The notes under the pieces were generated by a model that searched no databases, was not told the origin of the DNA, and saw only the letters and a list, made by a program, of their open reading frames with translations. Positions 8,549 through 18,037 of a DNA stretch of 64,000 bases are shown piece by piece. Position 1 is the stretch's first letter; every line of letters begins with the position of its first letter. The translations under genes and the position numbers were made by a program. Source of the DNA: Palsa-504 sp963819785 (lineage in GTDB: Bacteria > Actinomycetota > Actinomycetes > Streptosporangiales > Streptosporangiaceae); contig CAWFXW010000013.1 of the NCBI GenBank assembly GCA_963819785.1, forward strand, positions 1-64,000, given 5' to 3'.

Positions 8549-9952
8549 TCAAAATGCAGCGAGGGTGGGTTCGAAGTCGTCGAGGTGGAGAGTGTACTCG
8601 CAGAGCTGGGCGAGCGCAGTTCGCGCGACGTCGCTGGCGGCCATTCCGGTGCGGTCGGCGATTGCATACCCGAGGAACTGCTGTGACGGGACCGCGCCGC
8701 GTAGCACGTGCAGCGGCCCGATGTCGACGAGTTCGGTCATCGAGCCGGTCGCGTTCATCAGCATTCCTACCCGCGCGGCAGGATCATCGTGCGTTACCAG
8801 ACCCAGATCGTCGGCCAGGAACCCGGCGAACGCGGTCGCGAGCGAGATCGCGTACTGCAGACGCTGGTGCCACGCTGCCAGGCTGGCGGGACCTGCGACA
8901 GTTCCGTCCGGTTCGCGTGGCTCGACGTGGAGCCACAGGCATGCAACGCCGTCGGGACGGCCGTGCATACGCATCCCGGCTACCGGCGGCAGCAGCATGG
9001 CGGAGGCGGCTGGTCTCCTGGCCTGACCAGTGTCACCCAAGGTGGCTTCCAGGCGGATCACGCCATGGCCGGCCAGCCGAACCCAGGTCACGTCATCTCC
9101 GACATGAGTCAGCGATGAAATCAGTGCAGCCGCGGGGTCCCGGCTGAGGAACCGCACGAGCCCGGCCCCGATCTTCGAACTGCCTGTGTCTTGAGGGACC
9201 GGCTCGCAGGCCACGCAGACGCCAAACCGCACGAACGGCGCGGCGTCCTGCACGCCCGGGTGCTCGGGCATCGCCGTATGGACCATATTCATCAGCGGCG
9301 TCGCTTCGAAACCGTCGGAGGTATACCGCCAGCTGCCGGTAAAGGCCCGGTCGGCGGCCGGATGGCCCTCGCCTCGAGTTCCCGCAGGCGCAACGTTGCC
9401 TGCCTGTCCAGGCTCTGTCGCCCCGCCATCTGCCTGCACGTCCGCACGGCTCAAGGACCCGATGCGGGCCCCGCCAACGTCAGTCGATCCAAGGATCCGC
9501 CGGATTGCAGCCACCAGCCGCGCGGCATCCTCATCGAAGGAATCACCGAACAGGTCAACCCTTTGCAGCGAAGACAGGCGGCGGCCGCCGCCCAGATCAC
9601 GGTCCGGGATCTGGCAGTCATCGAACCGGACCGGAAGCAGCCATGGCTGCTCAGGTTGCCGCAACCGCAGCTGCTCGACCGCCAGGACCAGTTCCTCGTT
9701 CTGATAGGTCTTGACCCGGGCAAGGCTGTTGGCCGAAAAGCACGCGATAAATACCAGAGCGTCATCGGTGATCGCCTCGCGGATTTTCGCCCGCCAGTCC
9801 TGACCTGGCCACAAGTGTGATCTGTCTCGCCATACAGGTATCCCAGCCTCCTGCAGTACTCTTTGCAGCCGGTCAACCTGTACGGAATCCTCGCGGACAT
9901 AGGACAAGAAGGCATGCCCTGCCACCAAAGCGTCCCGCTGCCCTGAGACCAT
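8549..9952 (-). CDS. TIR-domain protein with unknown C-terminal domain
   Basis: A 467-residue cytosolic protein. Residues about 13-150 form a TIR domain: HAFLSYVREDS (strand A), GIPVWRDRSHLWPGQDW (box 2 region), VFIACFSANS, and TYQNEEL, which holds the Glu expected at the NAD-cleaving active site of bacterial TIR enzymes. A Pro/Gly/Ala-rich linker (about 160-215) leads to a 250-residue C-terminal part with no family I recognise, possibly the sensor or regulator. The start at 9952 is preferred because GGAG lies eight bases upstream; the frame extends further but codes poorly. TIR effectors in this arrangement often act in abortive anti-phage defence by depleting NAD; that role is inferred here, not shown. 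Confidence 0.8.
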   Translation of the reverse strand: MVSGQRDALVAGHAFLSYVREDSVQVDRLQRVLQEAGIPVWRDRSHLWPGQDWRAKIREAITDDALVFIACFSANSLARVKTYQNEELVLAVEQLRLRQPEQPWLLPVRFDDCQIPDRDLGGGRRLSSLQRVDLFGDSFDEDAARLVAAIRRILGSTDVGGARIGSLSRADVQADGGATEPGQAGNVAPAGTRGEGHPAADRAFTGSWRYTSDGFEATPLMNMVHTAMPEHPGVQDAAPFVRFGVCVACEPVPQDTGSSKIGAGLVRFLSRDPAAALISSLTHVGDDVTWVRLAGHGVIRLEATLGDTGQARRPAASAMLLPPVAGMRMHGRPDGVACLWLHVEPREPDGTVAGPASLAAWHQRLQYAISLATAFAGFLADDLGLVTHDDPAARVGMLMNATGSMTELVDIGPLHVLRGAVPSQQFLGYAIADRTGMAASDVARTALAQLCEYTLHLDDFEPTLAAF

Positions 9953-10630
9953 CACCATCGCTCCGTTCCCACTGCCCGTTCGTACATGCAGGTACCCTAG
10001 CCGCTCTCGCCGGTGTGGCTGCTGTGCTGGTACCGCCCGGCGAGTACCGAGTCGCGACAGGACAACATGCCTGGCACGGCCCATAGCCACCACCTCGTGC
10101 ACGATGATGTTCTCCTGGCCATCACCCGGGACAGTCGGGAATCCATGACCGCCTCCAGGCAGCTGATGCCCGGCGAAGGATAGGAGAACTAACGCCGTCC
10201 CGACCATATGCCTTGCGCCCACTACGCGCTGGCCCTAGGGTTTACCAAAGTCCGGATCTGCCGAATAGCGGACGTTACGCCAGCGCAGTCTTATGCACAG
10301 GTCAGTATGATCATTCGCCGCCGGCAATTCGGCCAGGAACCATCTGATCAATGAACGGTTCCTTTGGCGTCGGCCATTGCGTCGGCTATGTGTGGCGCCT
10401 GAGGCGTTCATCTATGGCGAGCGCACATACAGACTGTCCAGATCCGTCCGTGTTGGGGAGCGCTCAGATGGTTGCAAACGCCGCCAGTGTGCTCATGAGA
10501 GGTGATGCAACATGTAGTCTCTACCTGTGGTCAGGGTGACAGTGAATAATTTGCCGACCTTAGTCGGCGGCATTGACTGAGGCTGCACTTCATGGGATGA
10601 TACAATGAATCCGGCCTGTGGGGGGTCAAT
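9953..10630. promoter_or_regulatory. Divergent intergenic region between the TIR gene and the lipoprotein gene
   Basis: About 680 bases separate two divergent genes, with no supported gene between them. Near the lipoprotein start, TTGACT at about 10574 followed 17 bases later by GATGAT is a plausible promoter. A small inverted repeat, GCCGAC-CTTA-GTCGGC, lies just upstream at about 10554-10569 and could be an operator. The long spacer leaves room for independent control of both genes. Confidence 0.35.
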
Positions 10631-12142
10631 GTGAAGTGGCGGAGAAGCGTACCTCTCCTTGTCTTTGTCCTCCTCGGGGCATGCAGTGGCTCCGCTGTGA
10701 CGCAAGCCCCGGCGCTGGCTTCGCAGCCAGCTGGGCAGTTGGCTGCGAGTCGAGCTTCCATATTGTACGCGGGATCAGATTCATCGGCCGGATACGTCTT
10801 GACTGCCGCGACCTCTGGCACAGTGCTCGTTACGACATCTGCTGTCCTTTCCCAGGACAGGGAAAACGACCTCTGGCAAACGACCGTTATCCTGTCTCAA
10901 GTTGCAGGGCAATGCCCCGGGCCCGGTAAGTTCTGGCTAGAAACCACATCCCCCGATAAAGAGATCCCAGCGTCGAGCGTTAACCGTGTCGGTGTTGGAC
11001 CGTGTTGCGTACAGGTAAAGTTCAAGGGAGCACCGAGAACTATGGAAAGCGCCTTGCTTGTGCTTGATGAAGCAGGCGTTCTGTCTTCCGCGCAACTATC
11101 CTTGGCCAGGGATGTTACTTGGTACGACTACTTCGGGGTGCCGATTATCGGTGGCTTGTTGATGGCGATAGCGCTCCTGTTCGTCATCGGCTTCCTCATC
11201 GGGGTTCGCGAAGAGGATGGCACCCGCAGAACGTTGATTAACCGACAGTTCCGGACCAAGACTGTCGCCGAGTCTGAGATACCGAAAGTTAGGCTGGTTC
11301 CAATTGCAACGGTTGTCGCGGCTTTCCTCGGAGCGGGCACTCTGGCGAACTCATTGTTCCCAGGAGTTTCGGTCGGTGTATTTTTGTTGCTAACTACCGC
11401 CCTCGAGGCAGGTGCGGCAGCAGTAGGCCTCGCTCTTTATTACTTTCTCCAAGAAGGGTGGGTGCGCCGCTGCCGGCCCAACGAACTCGGATCCCCTCTG
11501 GCACTGACCGCGAGCAGCAAACAGCCACCCGACTTTTCATTTCCTACAGGTGCCGATATTACATCTGACGAGGAATTGGTCATTACCCCTGATCAGGCTA
11601 GTTCTGCTGCCGAACAGGCATCCACTACCGGGAAAATCCAGATTCCACCCGACAGCAAGGTGGAGATTCTTCGGGGCGAGTCTCTATCCTTTCCTGATGG
11701 CCCAAAAATCCTACTTAAAGGTGCAGGGTCTTTGCTGGTATCCAAAAATAATGCGAGCCTGACTCTGACCACCGGAACATATAAGCTTCCTGCGGTTATC
11801 ACAGCAAAGATTGATGCTCTGATAACATACGATGAGAAGGCAGAGCCGATTTTCTATCCCCGTAGCGCCAAGGTCGGCCGGCGACGTTACGGCAATAAAA
11901 GCTTCACGCTTACGCTGAAGCGCCCTGCCGTCCCTCAGGTCAACATGCTTATTGCGATGGTTCCCGTACTTGTAACGGTTTTTGCCGTAGGGGCTGAACT
12001 CGGAATTATCGGCGTACTATCAATCAGCCTGTCGGACGCCACTGGATTTGGCCGCTTCGTTGCATCTGACCTGATAGCAGCCGTTGCGCTCTTCGTCTTG
12101 TACTATATTGTCCGGAATATTCGAAGCACTACCTATACGTAG
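10631..12142 (+). CDS. Polytopic membrane lipoprotein of unknown function
   Basis: A 503-residue protein with a lipoprotein signal (basic start, hydrophobic core, lipobox LLGACSG). An extracytoplasmic domain of about 140 residues is followed by five predicted membrane segments: near residues 172-195, 224-246, 248-275, then after a 150-residue soluble loop at about 438-466 and 475-497. The soluble loop between segments three and four is beta-rich. The GTG start is preceded by GGGGGG at a suitable distance. No enzymatic motif is seen. GC content is lower than in core genes. It is divergent from the TIR gene; a functional link as a membrane partner is possible but unproven. Confidence 0.6.
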   Translation: MKWRRSVPLLVFVLLGACSGSAVTQAPALASQPAGQLAASRASILYAGSDSSAGYVLTAATSGTVLVTTSAVLSQDRENDLWQTTVILSQVAGQCPGPGKFWLETTSPDKEIPASSVNRVGVGPCCVQVKFKGAPRTMESALLVLDEAGVLSSAQLSLARDVTWYDYFGVPIIGGLLMAIALLFVIGFLIGVREEDGTRRTLINRQFRTKTVAESEIPKVRLVPIATVVAAFLGAGTLANSLFPGVSVGVFLLLTTALEAGAAAVGLALYYFLQEGWVRRCRPNELGSPLALTASSKQPPDFSFPTGADITSDEELVITPDQASSAAEQASTTGKIQIPPDSKVEILRGESLSFPDGPKILLKGAGSLLVSKNNASLTLTTGTYKLPAVITAKIDALITYDEKAEPIFYPRSAKVGRRRYGNKSFTLTLKRPAVPQVNMLIAMVPVLVTVFAVGAELGIIGVLSISLSDATGFGRFVASDLIAAVALFVLYYIVRNIRSTTYT

Positions 12143-12383
12143 TAAGATCGATGAAATTCACGGCCGCAATATTGCCCTTTCTGGATGCCGACGTCAGCCT
12201 TCAACATGTGACCTCACCTGCCCTATATCGAAGACGGGCGGGTAAGCGACACCACAGTCCTCTCCCACGGGTGGCGACTCGTCGGTTCGACCACTGAACA
12301 GCCGATCATCCTGCATAGTATCCATCGCGCCGTTGCCAAGGAGAATTCGCGTATCTGCCGCGATGGGGAGCGCTATTGAGTCG

Positions 12384-12542
12384 TCAGCTGACGAGATCCT
12401 TAGTGAGCCAGATGATCAGGTCGTCATCGACCGTCATCTCCATCCCTTTGCGGAGCGGCCCCTGACCCCGGCATGCGTCGACAGGCTGGACAGCAATGCC
12501 GGGAATGCCCATAGTGCAACACTGGCATACGTCCGGCGACAT
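12384..12542 (-). CDS. Possible small protein of 52 residues
   Basis: A short frame with ATG preceded by GAGAGG encodes a Cys-containing N-terminus (SPDVCQCCTMG) and an acidic C-terminus (MTVDDDLIIWLTKDLVS). It is not recognised. The coding evidence is a fair ribosome site and non-random amino acids only. It lies between the lipoprotein and the YefM/YoeB pair in DNA otherwise lacking genes. Confidence 0.25.
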   Translation of the reverse strand: MSPDVCQCCTMGIPGIAVQPVDACRGQGPLRKGMEMTVDDDLIIWLTKDLVS

Positions 12543-12725
12543 CCTCTCATGCCGCGGACCGGGTCGAACGTCCACGGCCGCGGCGCAATAGCTTGACCTT
12601 GGGCCGTGACCGATGGCAGCCGCGGGTGGGCTGCTGGGCATGCGGAGGGGTTGTCCTCGTTGCCATCCTGGGTTCAGATGACATAGACTCGTCCAGGAAT
12701 CCTGTACGAGTGAGGTGAGGCTCGG

Positions 12726-13010
12726 GTGGCCGCAGTCAGCATCAGCCACGCCCGCGAGCATCTGTTCCCGCTGGTGCGGCAGGTCAACGAAGACCACGTC
12801 GTCATCGAGATTGTGGCGCGCAACGGCGGCAATGCGGTCCTGATGTCTGCCGAAGATTACGAGTCGCTGCAGGAGACGCTCTACCTGTTCTCCACGCGCG
12901 CCAACGCTGTCCACATCCTGCGCGGGCTGGCCGAGGCGCGTGACGGCGCCGCCCAGCCGACCGAACTGGAGGCGCTGGCCGCCCGGTTCGGCGTGCAGGC
13001 AGACGGGTGA
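12726..13010 (+). CDS. yefM: Type II antitoxin, YefM/Phd family
   Basis: A 94-residue antitoxin. The N-terminal half is the DNA-binding Phd/YefM fold (VSISHAREHLFPLVRQV and NAVLMSAEDYESLQETLYL), and the C-terminal helix would wrap the toxin. The GTG start is preceded by GTGAGG. It overlaps the toxin gene by four bases (GTGA), which is typical of these modules. By analogy the antitoxin alone or with the toxin represses its own promoter. It sits about 600 bases outside the tRNA-Val island and is not part of it. Confidence 0.92.
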   Translation: MAAVSISHAREHLFPLVRQVNEDHVVIEIVARNGGNAVLMSAEDYESLQETLYLFSTRANAVHILRGLAEARDGAAQPTELEALAARFGVQADG

Positions 13011-13270
13011 AACTGTCCATCACCTCGGGCGCCCTCGAAGACCTCGAGGCCTGGTCAACGACGAACCCCAAAGTGCTTTCCAAGATCATCAGGCTGATCG
13101 CAGAGACGACACGCACGCCGCGGACCGGCACCGGCAAGCCGGAACGCCTCAAGCACCTGGGCGGCGAGGTCTGGTCACGCCGGATAACCGAGAAGGACCG
13201 GCTCGTGTACGACATCCAGTCCGATGTGGTAACCATCGTCGCCTGTCGTTTCCACTACGACGACCACTGA
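13007..13270 (+). CDS. yoeB: Type II toxin, YoeB/Txe family mRNA interferase
   Basis: An 87-residue RelE-superfamily toxin that in known relatives cuts mRNA at the ribosomal A site. Recognisable family features are the early helix ALEDLEAWSTTNPKVLSKI, the strand ending in LKHLGGEVWSRRI, and the terminal ACRFHYDDH with the conserved C-terminal His-Tyr pair. The length is normal for YoeB. The gene starts with GTG inside the end of the antitoxin gene, giving translational coupling. A hairpin lies about 120 bases downstream. Confidence 0.92.
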   Translation: MKLSITSGALEDLEAWSTTNPKVLSKIIRLIAETTRTPRTGTGKPERLKHLGGEVWSRRITEKDRLVYDIQSDVVTIVACRFHYDDH

Positions 13271-13597
13271 CACCGGACCTCGTGTCGTAAGGACGAGCCT
13301 GGAGTCGGGTGTTCTGCTCGCCCGGCGTGGCTTATGCCCAGCCAGCAACGACGGCCACCGAGCCTGATCGGCAGGAGAGGCCGTGGAGGGCGGCAGGCAT
13401 TCGCCTGCCGTGACGTTAGGCCGGGTCGGAATGATCGCGGTGGCATTTCGATGGTCTCCGCTGAGCGTGCCAAGCCGGAGACATCCTCCTAATTCAGCTG
13501 CAACGCCAGCTGCTCTGACCAGCAACGATGCGGCGAAACCGCAGGAGCCTAGCTCCCCTTGTGGTTCTAAGCGGTAGACAAGATTTCGAAAAATCGC
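13271..13597. other. Intergenic DNA left of the tRNA-Val island
   Basis: Holds the hairpin at 13391-13410 and nothing else that I can support. Confidence 0.4.
13391..13410 (+). terminator. Hairpin downstream of the YefM/YoeB pair
   Basis: CGGCAGGC and GCCTGCCG pair perfectly around the loop ATTC. It is short and without a T-tract, so its termination activity is uncertain. Confidence 0.4.
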
Positions 13598-13644
13598 GTG
13601 GGCCGTACTGGATTTGAACCAGTGACCTCTTCCGTGTCAGGGAA
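13598..13644. repeat. Attachment-site repeat (partial tRNA-Val 3' half), distal end of the island
   Basis: A 47-base segment identical to 18038-18084, which is the 3' half of tRNA-Val(GAC). Here it stands alone without the 5' half of a tRNA. Such duplication of a tRNA 3' end is the standard footprint of a site-specific integration event, so this is the distal att site. Confidence 0.9.
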
Positions 13645-13894
13645 TTCGGGAGCGTCTGTCACCGTCGGACTGAGTCGAACGAGGAGCCGCTGACCTGCGA
13701 GGAGAATCTGGCCACGTCGCGCTGGGTCTTGGGACGGTTGAACACGTTGGCTCCCATTTCTGGCTCCCACGGCATTTGGCGCGCCGGGAAGCCTTCCAGG
13801 TGTCAAGATCATTGAGGGCTGTCCGGATCTCGAGCCGGATGGCCCCGCCGCTCGTGGATGGACCGGATCCTGCAAATGTCCGATGCTGATCAGG
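13645..13894. other. Island left end, no gene
   Basis: Non-coding DNA between the distal att copy and the antitoxin gene. It contains GGCTCCC-ATTTCT-GGCTCCC near 13750, which resembles sequence near the other end of the island. Confidence 0.35.
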
Positions 13895-14248
13895 TCAGGC
13901 TGCTTCGGTGCCGGGTTCAATGAAGGCGAGCCGCTGGTCGCCGAAGTCGGCGATGATCTCCAGGCGACCGCCGAGGGCTTCCACGTAGGCGGCCAGGGTG
14001 CGCAGTTCGGTGGTGCCTGGCTTGGCGTGCTCGATGGCGGACACGCGACCCTGGGTGATGCCCATCCGGGCAGCGACCTGGGCTTGGGTGATGCCGAGGC
14101 GGCGGCGCATCTCGGCGAGCCGGAAGGCGCGCTGCTCGGCGCGCAGCTGCTCCATCCCGGCGGCGATGGCGGCTTTGTCGGCAGGGTCGGGGTAGAACTC
14201 GGCGAGGAACTCGTCCCGGGTGTAGTGGTGGAACTCACTGCTGCTCAT
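13895..14248 (-). CDS. XRE-family antitoxin (HigA-like)
   Basis: A 117-residue protein with a central helix-turn-helix (LGITQAQVAARMGITQGRVSAIE) and a C-terminal stretch EALGGRLEIIADFGD typical of antitoxins that pair with HigB/RelE toxins encoded upstream. The start at 14248 gives a four-base ATGA overlap with the end of the toxin gene; the longer frame into the toxin is not needed. In this toxin-first order the antitoxin normally represses the shared promoter. Confidence 0.88.
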   Translation of the reverse strand: MSSSEFHHYTRDEFLAEFYPDPADKAAIAAGMEQLRAEQRAFRLAEMRRRLGITQAQVAARMGITQGRVSAIEHAKPGTTELRTLAAYVEALGGRLEIIADFGDQRLAFIEPGTEAA

Positions 14249-14610
14249 CGGATGTCCTCTTGTCTCAGGTAGTCCTCGTAACGCTGCTCGGCCAGCGGGA
14301 TCGCCTGCCGGTACCAGGCCTCCCATTTACCAGCCTTGTCTCCGGCTGCCAGCAGCACCGCGTTCCGCCGGGGATCGAAGATGTACAGGATGCGGATCTC
14401 GCTGCGCCCGGCGGAACCTGGCCGCAGTTCTTTCAGGTTGGTAAGCCGGGAGTGGCGGACGCGGTCGGCGAGCGGGCGGCCCAGCTCTGGCCCGGCTTCG
14501 AGCAGCATGCCGATGGCGTGGCCGACCTGGATCGCGCTGGCCCGATCACGTCTGCGCAAGTCGTGCAGCCATGCCCGGACCTCCGGTGTCATGACCAGGA
14601 CATAGGCCAC
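14245..14610 (-). CDS. RelE/HigB-like toxin (phage Gp49-like family)
   Basis: A 121-residue toxin candidate. It has the family pattern: an early helix VRAWLHDLRRRD, the strand NLKELRPGSAGRSEIRILYIFDPRRNAVLLAAGDKAGKW, and a terminal helix with many charged residues. The Arg/Lys residues in the RPG and RSEIRI segments are the likely RNA contacts by comparison with HigB and RelE. It starts with GTG at 14610 and is translationally coupled to the antitoxin. The pair may stabilise the island. Confidence 0.88.
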   Translation of the reverse strand: MAYVLVMTPEVRAWLHDLRRRDRASAIQVGHAIGMLLEAGPELGRPLADRVRHSRLTNLKELRPGSAGRSEIRILYIFDPRRNAVLLAAGDKAGKWEAWYRQAIPLAEQRYEDYLRQEDIR

Positions 14611-14691
14611 GTCAGCTGCCTCCCCGCAAGGGCAGAATTACACAGACACGATATCACATCAGAGTAATATTATTTGGGCTTGCGGAGCTGG

Positions 14692-17078
14692 TTAGCTGTC
14701 CGTGCTGGCGCTTGGAGTGAGCGCGAGCCGGCGCGGGTCGGAGAAGCCCAGACCGGCGTAGCCGGGCGCGCGTTTGGCGAGCATGGCCGCGAGAACGCCT
14801 GTCCGCTCATCGAGGTAATCGTGGACTTCGGCCGTGGTCTTGTTCTGGTGCGAGCGCAGGATCCGGCCGACGTACTGGGTTAGGCTGCCCCTTATTGGTG
14901 ATCGGCGCGGCGAGGAACAAGGTATCTAGGGCCGGGCAGTCGAAGCCTTCGCCAGCGTACGGGCCGGTGGCCACGACCAGGAGCGGCGGGCCGCCGGGCT
15001 GCGGCTGCAGGCGGGCCAACGCCGCCGCGCGGCTCCTGGCGCCCATCCCGCCGCGAAGAATGACCGGGTCGTGCCCTGCCTCGCGCAGTAAGAAGGCGAA
15101 CCTTTCCAGATGGCTGGTCCGGTTGGTGAGGACCAGGCAGTTGCGGTCCTTGCTGAGTGCGGTCAGGACGTCCGCGGTGACCTGCCGGGTGCGCTGCTCG
15201 TCAGCGGCCAGGTGCCGGTAGATGGTGGTCATCCCGCCGGGGCGGGACGGGTCTGCGTCGCCGTCGTACCGGTACCCGGTCGGGTGAATGTACAGCACGG
15301 GGGGGTCGGCCGGTGCCCGGAAGCGTGTCCTGCCTGGCGGCGTCGCGGGGGAGTGTGATGGTGTGCCGGACCAGTCCCACTTGCATGGCGATCAGGTCGT
15401 CGAGCTTGTCGCGGCGGTACGGGGTGGCGGTCAGCCCGAGCCAGCGTCGGGCCGGGATCTGCTTGACCGCGTGCTCAAACGCGGCGGCCGGGACGTGGTG
15501 GCATTCGTCGGCGACGATCAGGCCGTACCCGGCGGTCAGCTCGGCGACGTCGTCGCGGCGGGACAGGGTCTGCAAGGTGACGACGTCGATGGAGTCACGC
15601 AGCTTGGCCCGGCCGCCGCCGAGCTGTCCGGCTTTGACGCCAAGGAACTCGGCGATCCGGGCCCGCCACTGGTCCGCGAGCGTCTTGCGGTCCACTAGGA
15701 CCAGAGTGGAGATCTGATGCGCGGCGATGACCGCGCATGCCATCACGGTCTTGCCTGTTCCGGGCGGTGCGACCAGGACCCCCAGATCGTGCCCGGCGAG
15801 GACTTGGACGGCCGCCTGCTGCGGCCCGGTGAGCACGGCCGAGCAGGTGAATTCCGGCGCGGCGCCGGCCGCGCGCTCATCGGTGAGGTCCAGCTTGCTG
15901 CCTGCCGGCGCGGCGAGTTCGTTTACGTTGGTGAGCATGCCGCGCGGCACGATCAGGCCGCCGTCGATGGTTTCGTCGAAGAACTGCAGGAATCGGGGGA
16001 TGCCCCAGGTGGAGGCCCGCATCCGCTGCTTCTCGTAGAACTGAGGATTATGCATCGAGGCCGCATGCCGGAGCAACGCGGCGAGCGCGGGCGTCAGGTC
16101 GGCCGGCTCGACCCGGATGCCCGCGCCGAGCCGGGCCCGGACCGCAGTCACCGCCTCCGGCCGGATCTTCGTCGACACTGACGCAGCAAGCCTGGTGACC
16201 TCACGGCCCGCTGGGACCCGCCCGGCCTTGTCCGCGGCCCGGCTCACCTCCTTGGGTGTCATACGGCCAAGAGTTGACAGGTAAGACCACTGATCTTGGT
16301 GCGGTTCGAGATTCTCCAGGTTCAGGAACACCGTCGCGTTGCGGTCCCGGGCCGCCCGGAACAGCGGCAGCGCAATCAGGTTCCCGACACCGCCTGCTGG
16401 GAGCAGATCCTGAGACGGGAACAGCCGGTCATAACTGGCCAGGTTCACCCTCCCGCGAATCGCCATCGCCTCACGCAGCAGCCCCGTGCCCAGCCGCCGC
16501 GCAGTCTCTGCCGCCACTGGCGCGGCGAAGAAGGTCCAGGCGTGCATGCCCACCCCCGAACGCGACACCTCCAGCGCTACCGGCACCCCGAACGCTCGCC
16601 CCTCCTTGACGTACATCAGCGCCTCGGTCAGCGCGTCCTGCCCGTCGAAGTCGGCGGCCATCCACCAGCACCTGTCGCCATCCAGCAGCGGATAAACGCC
16701 GACGTGCACATCGCCCTTCAGATGGGCAGCGAGCACATCCAAGGTCAGCGGCATGTAGTCCCGCTTCTCATGCGGAATCCCGCGCTGCCAGCCGCCGCGC
16801 ACCGCCGGAAGCCAGCCCTTCCAGCCACTACGGGAGTTCTCGATCCGAGTGGCGTAGATTTCGGCGCGCGCCGCGAACAACGCCCGGAAGAACGCCACCT
16901 TGGCGTCATTGGGCGAGTCCTTATGGACCGGTCCCGGCGGCGCATCGAAGAAGCCGGCTTGCGCCGGACTGGGCGGCTCAGCGTGCCGCGGACTCAGCTC
17001 CAGCATCCTCAGCAGGCGCGCGTTCTCCGCCCGAAGCCGCGCCAGCTCCACGGCCACGGCCGTGGGAATCTCCGTCAC
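14692..17078 (-). CDS. Primase-helicase of the TOTE conflict type, two frameshifts
   Basis: With two one-base corrections this encodes about 794 residues. The N-terminus has a short leucine-rich coiled coil (ELARLRAENARLLRML). Residues about 55-330 match the archaeo-eukaryotic primase domain of TOTE conflict proteins, with MAADFDG (the DxD metal motif), SRSGVGMHAW and NLIALPLF. A superfamily 2 helicase follows: APPGTGKT (Walker A), DECHH (motif II), LTATPYR (motif III) and, in the last frame, QYVGRILRS (motif VI). Breaks lie at about 15300, in a run of seven G, and at about 14887, in a run of four G. The GTG start at 17078 precedes the coiled coil. Such proteins are thought to act in defence or mobile-element conflict. 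Confidence 0.8.
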
Positions 17079-18037
17079 GCATACCTTATGTAACGCGCGG
17101 CCATGCGGCTCATCCCGAAGGTCATTCCGGCGGCGGCGGCTCGCTCGCGCTTGCCTGACCGGCCTTTTGGCATGGTGTGTGAAATGACCACCTCGCCAAA
17201 AGGACACGGCCCGTAGTGCCGATCGCAGATCATGGCGGTTCCCCGCTGCGGTGTCCGCGAACAGGATCGGCAACGCCGCCAGGAGGCCGAAATCGATGCA
17301 CTTCTATGCTCAGCCACTCGCCGCCCGAGTGGCTACCGATGAGCTGCTTCTGGAATTGATGTGACGTTGCTTCTAGCGTGATTGAGGTGGCGTGTGGTGC
17401 CCGCGCCGAGGTATCGGTACATCTCGTCCGTCCTGCATTGGTCCGGCGTTGTCGGCGGTCGATAACAGTGCCCGGCTGTTCATGAGCTGAATCGTGGCCT
17501 CCCTCGGAGGGTTTTCCCGCGGGTCGCCGACGTAGTGGTCAACACTGTCTGCATGGAATTCCTCTGCTACCACAGGGGACAAGCCCGGCTTCCTGACGTT
17601 GCGCGAGGAACTGCGCGAACAGTACCGGTCCTACGTAGGACGACTCGCAGGAGATAGTCCGGATCGAGTAGGCGCTGGACCTCGATGACCTGTGGGACAG
17701 CCACGATGGCTTGGTCGAAGTCCCCGACCATCTCTGGCGGGCACAGGGCCGTCTAACGTCATCAGCTCAGGCCGGGATCGAGACTGGGGCCGTCACCTTG
17801 AACGCGGTCTTCAAGCGCCGATGCAACACTCAGTCCAGGTAGCTCGCGGCTCGTCGTCTGGCTCCCTTTTTGGCTCCCCCCAAGGGTTCAGAAGCCATCT
17901 CCGCCGGGCAAAATGCCAGCTCAAGATGTACGGGTCGTACGGGAGTTGATCAGCGACCTCTTCCGTTTTGGCTCCCGGCAAGGGAAGAGATCATGTGGGC
18001 CAGGACCGCAACAACCTAAAAGGCCAGGTCAGAACTG
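17079..18037. other. Island right end, no intact gene
   Basis: Nearly 1 kb without a supported gene. Some frames (for example around 17640-17760) look weakly protein-like but are broken by stops. The stretch 17859-17880 repeats GGCTCCC, and 17945-17985 carries partial echoes of the tRNA 3' half (GACCTCTTCCG). This looks like eroded integration-module DNA. Confidence 0.35.

Noticed and set aside
12212..12379. Open frame reading PYIEDGRVSDTTVLSHGWR and onward after the lipoprotein gene
   Set aside because: It looks protein-like but has no start codon and only about 56 codons; too little to call a gene or a named remnant.
17640..17760. Possible integrase fragment near the island right end
   Set aside because: The frames are broken and no conserved recombinase motif can be identified, so only the region is described.
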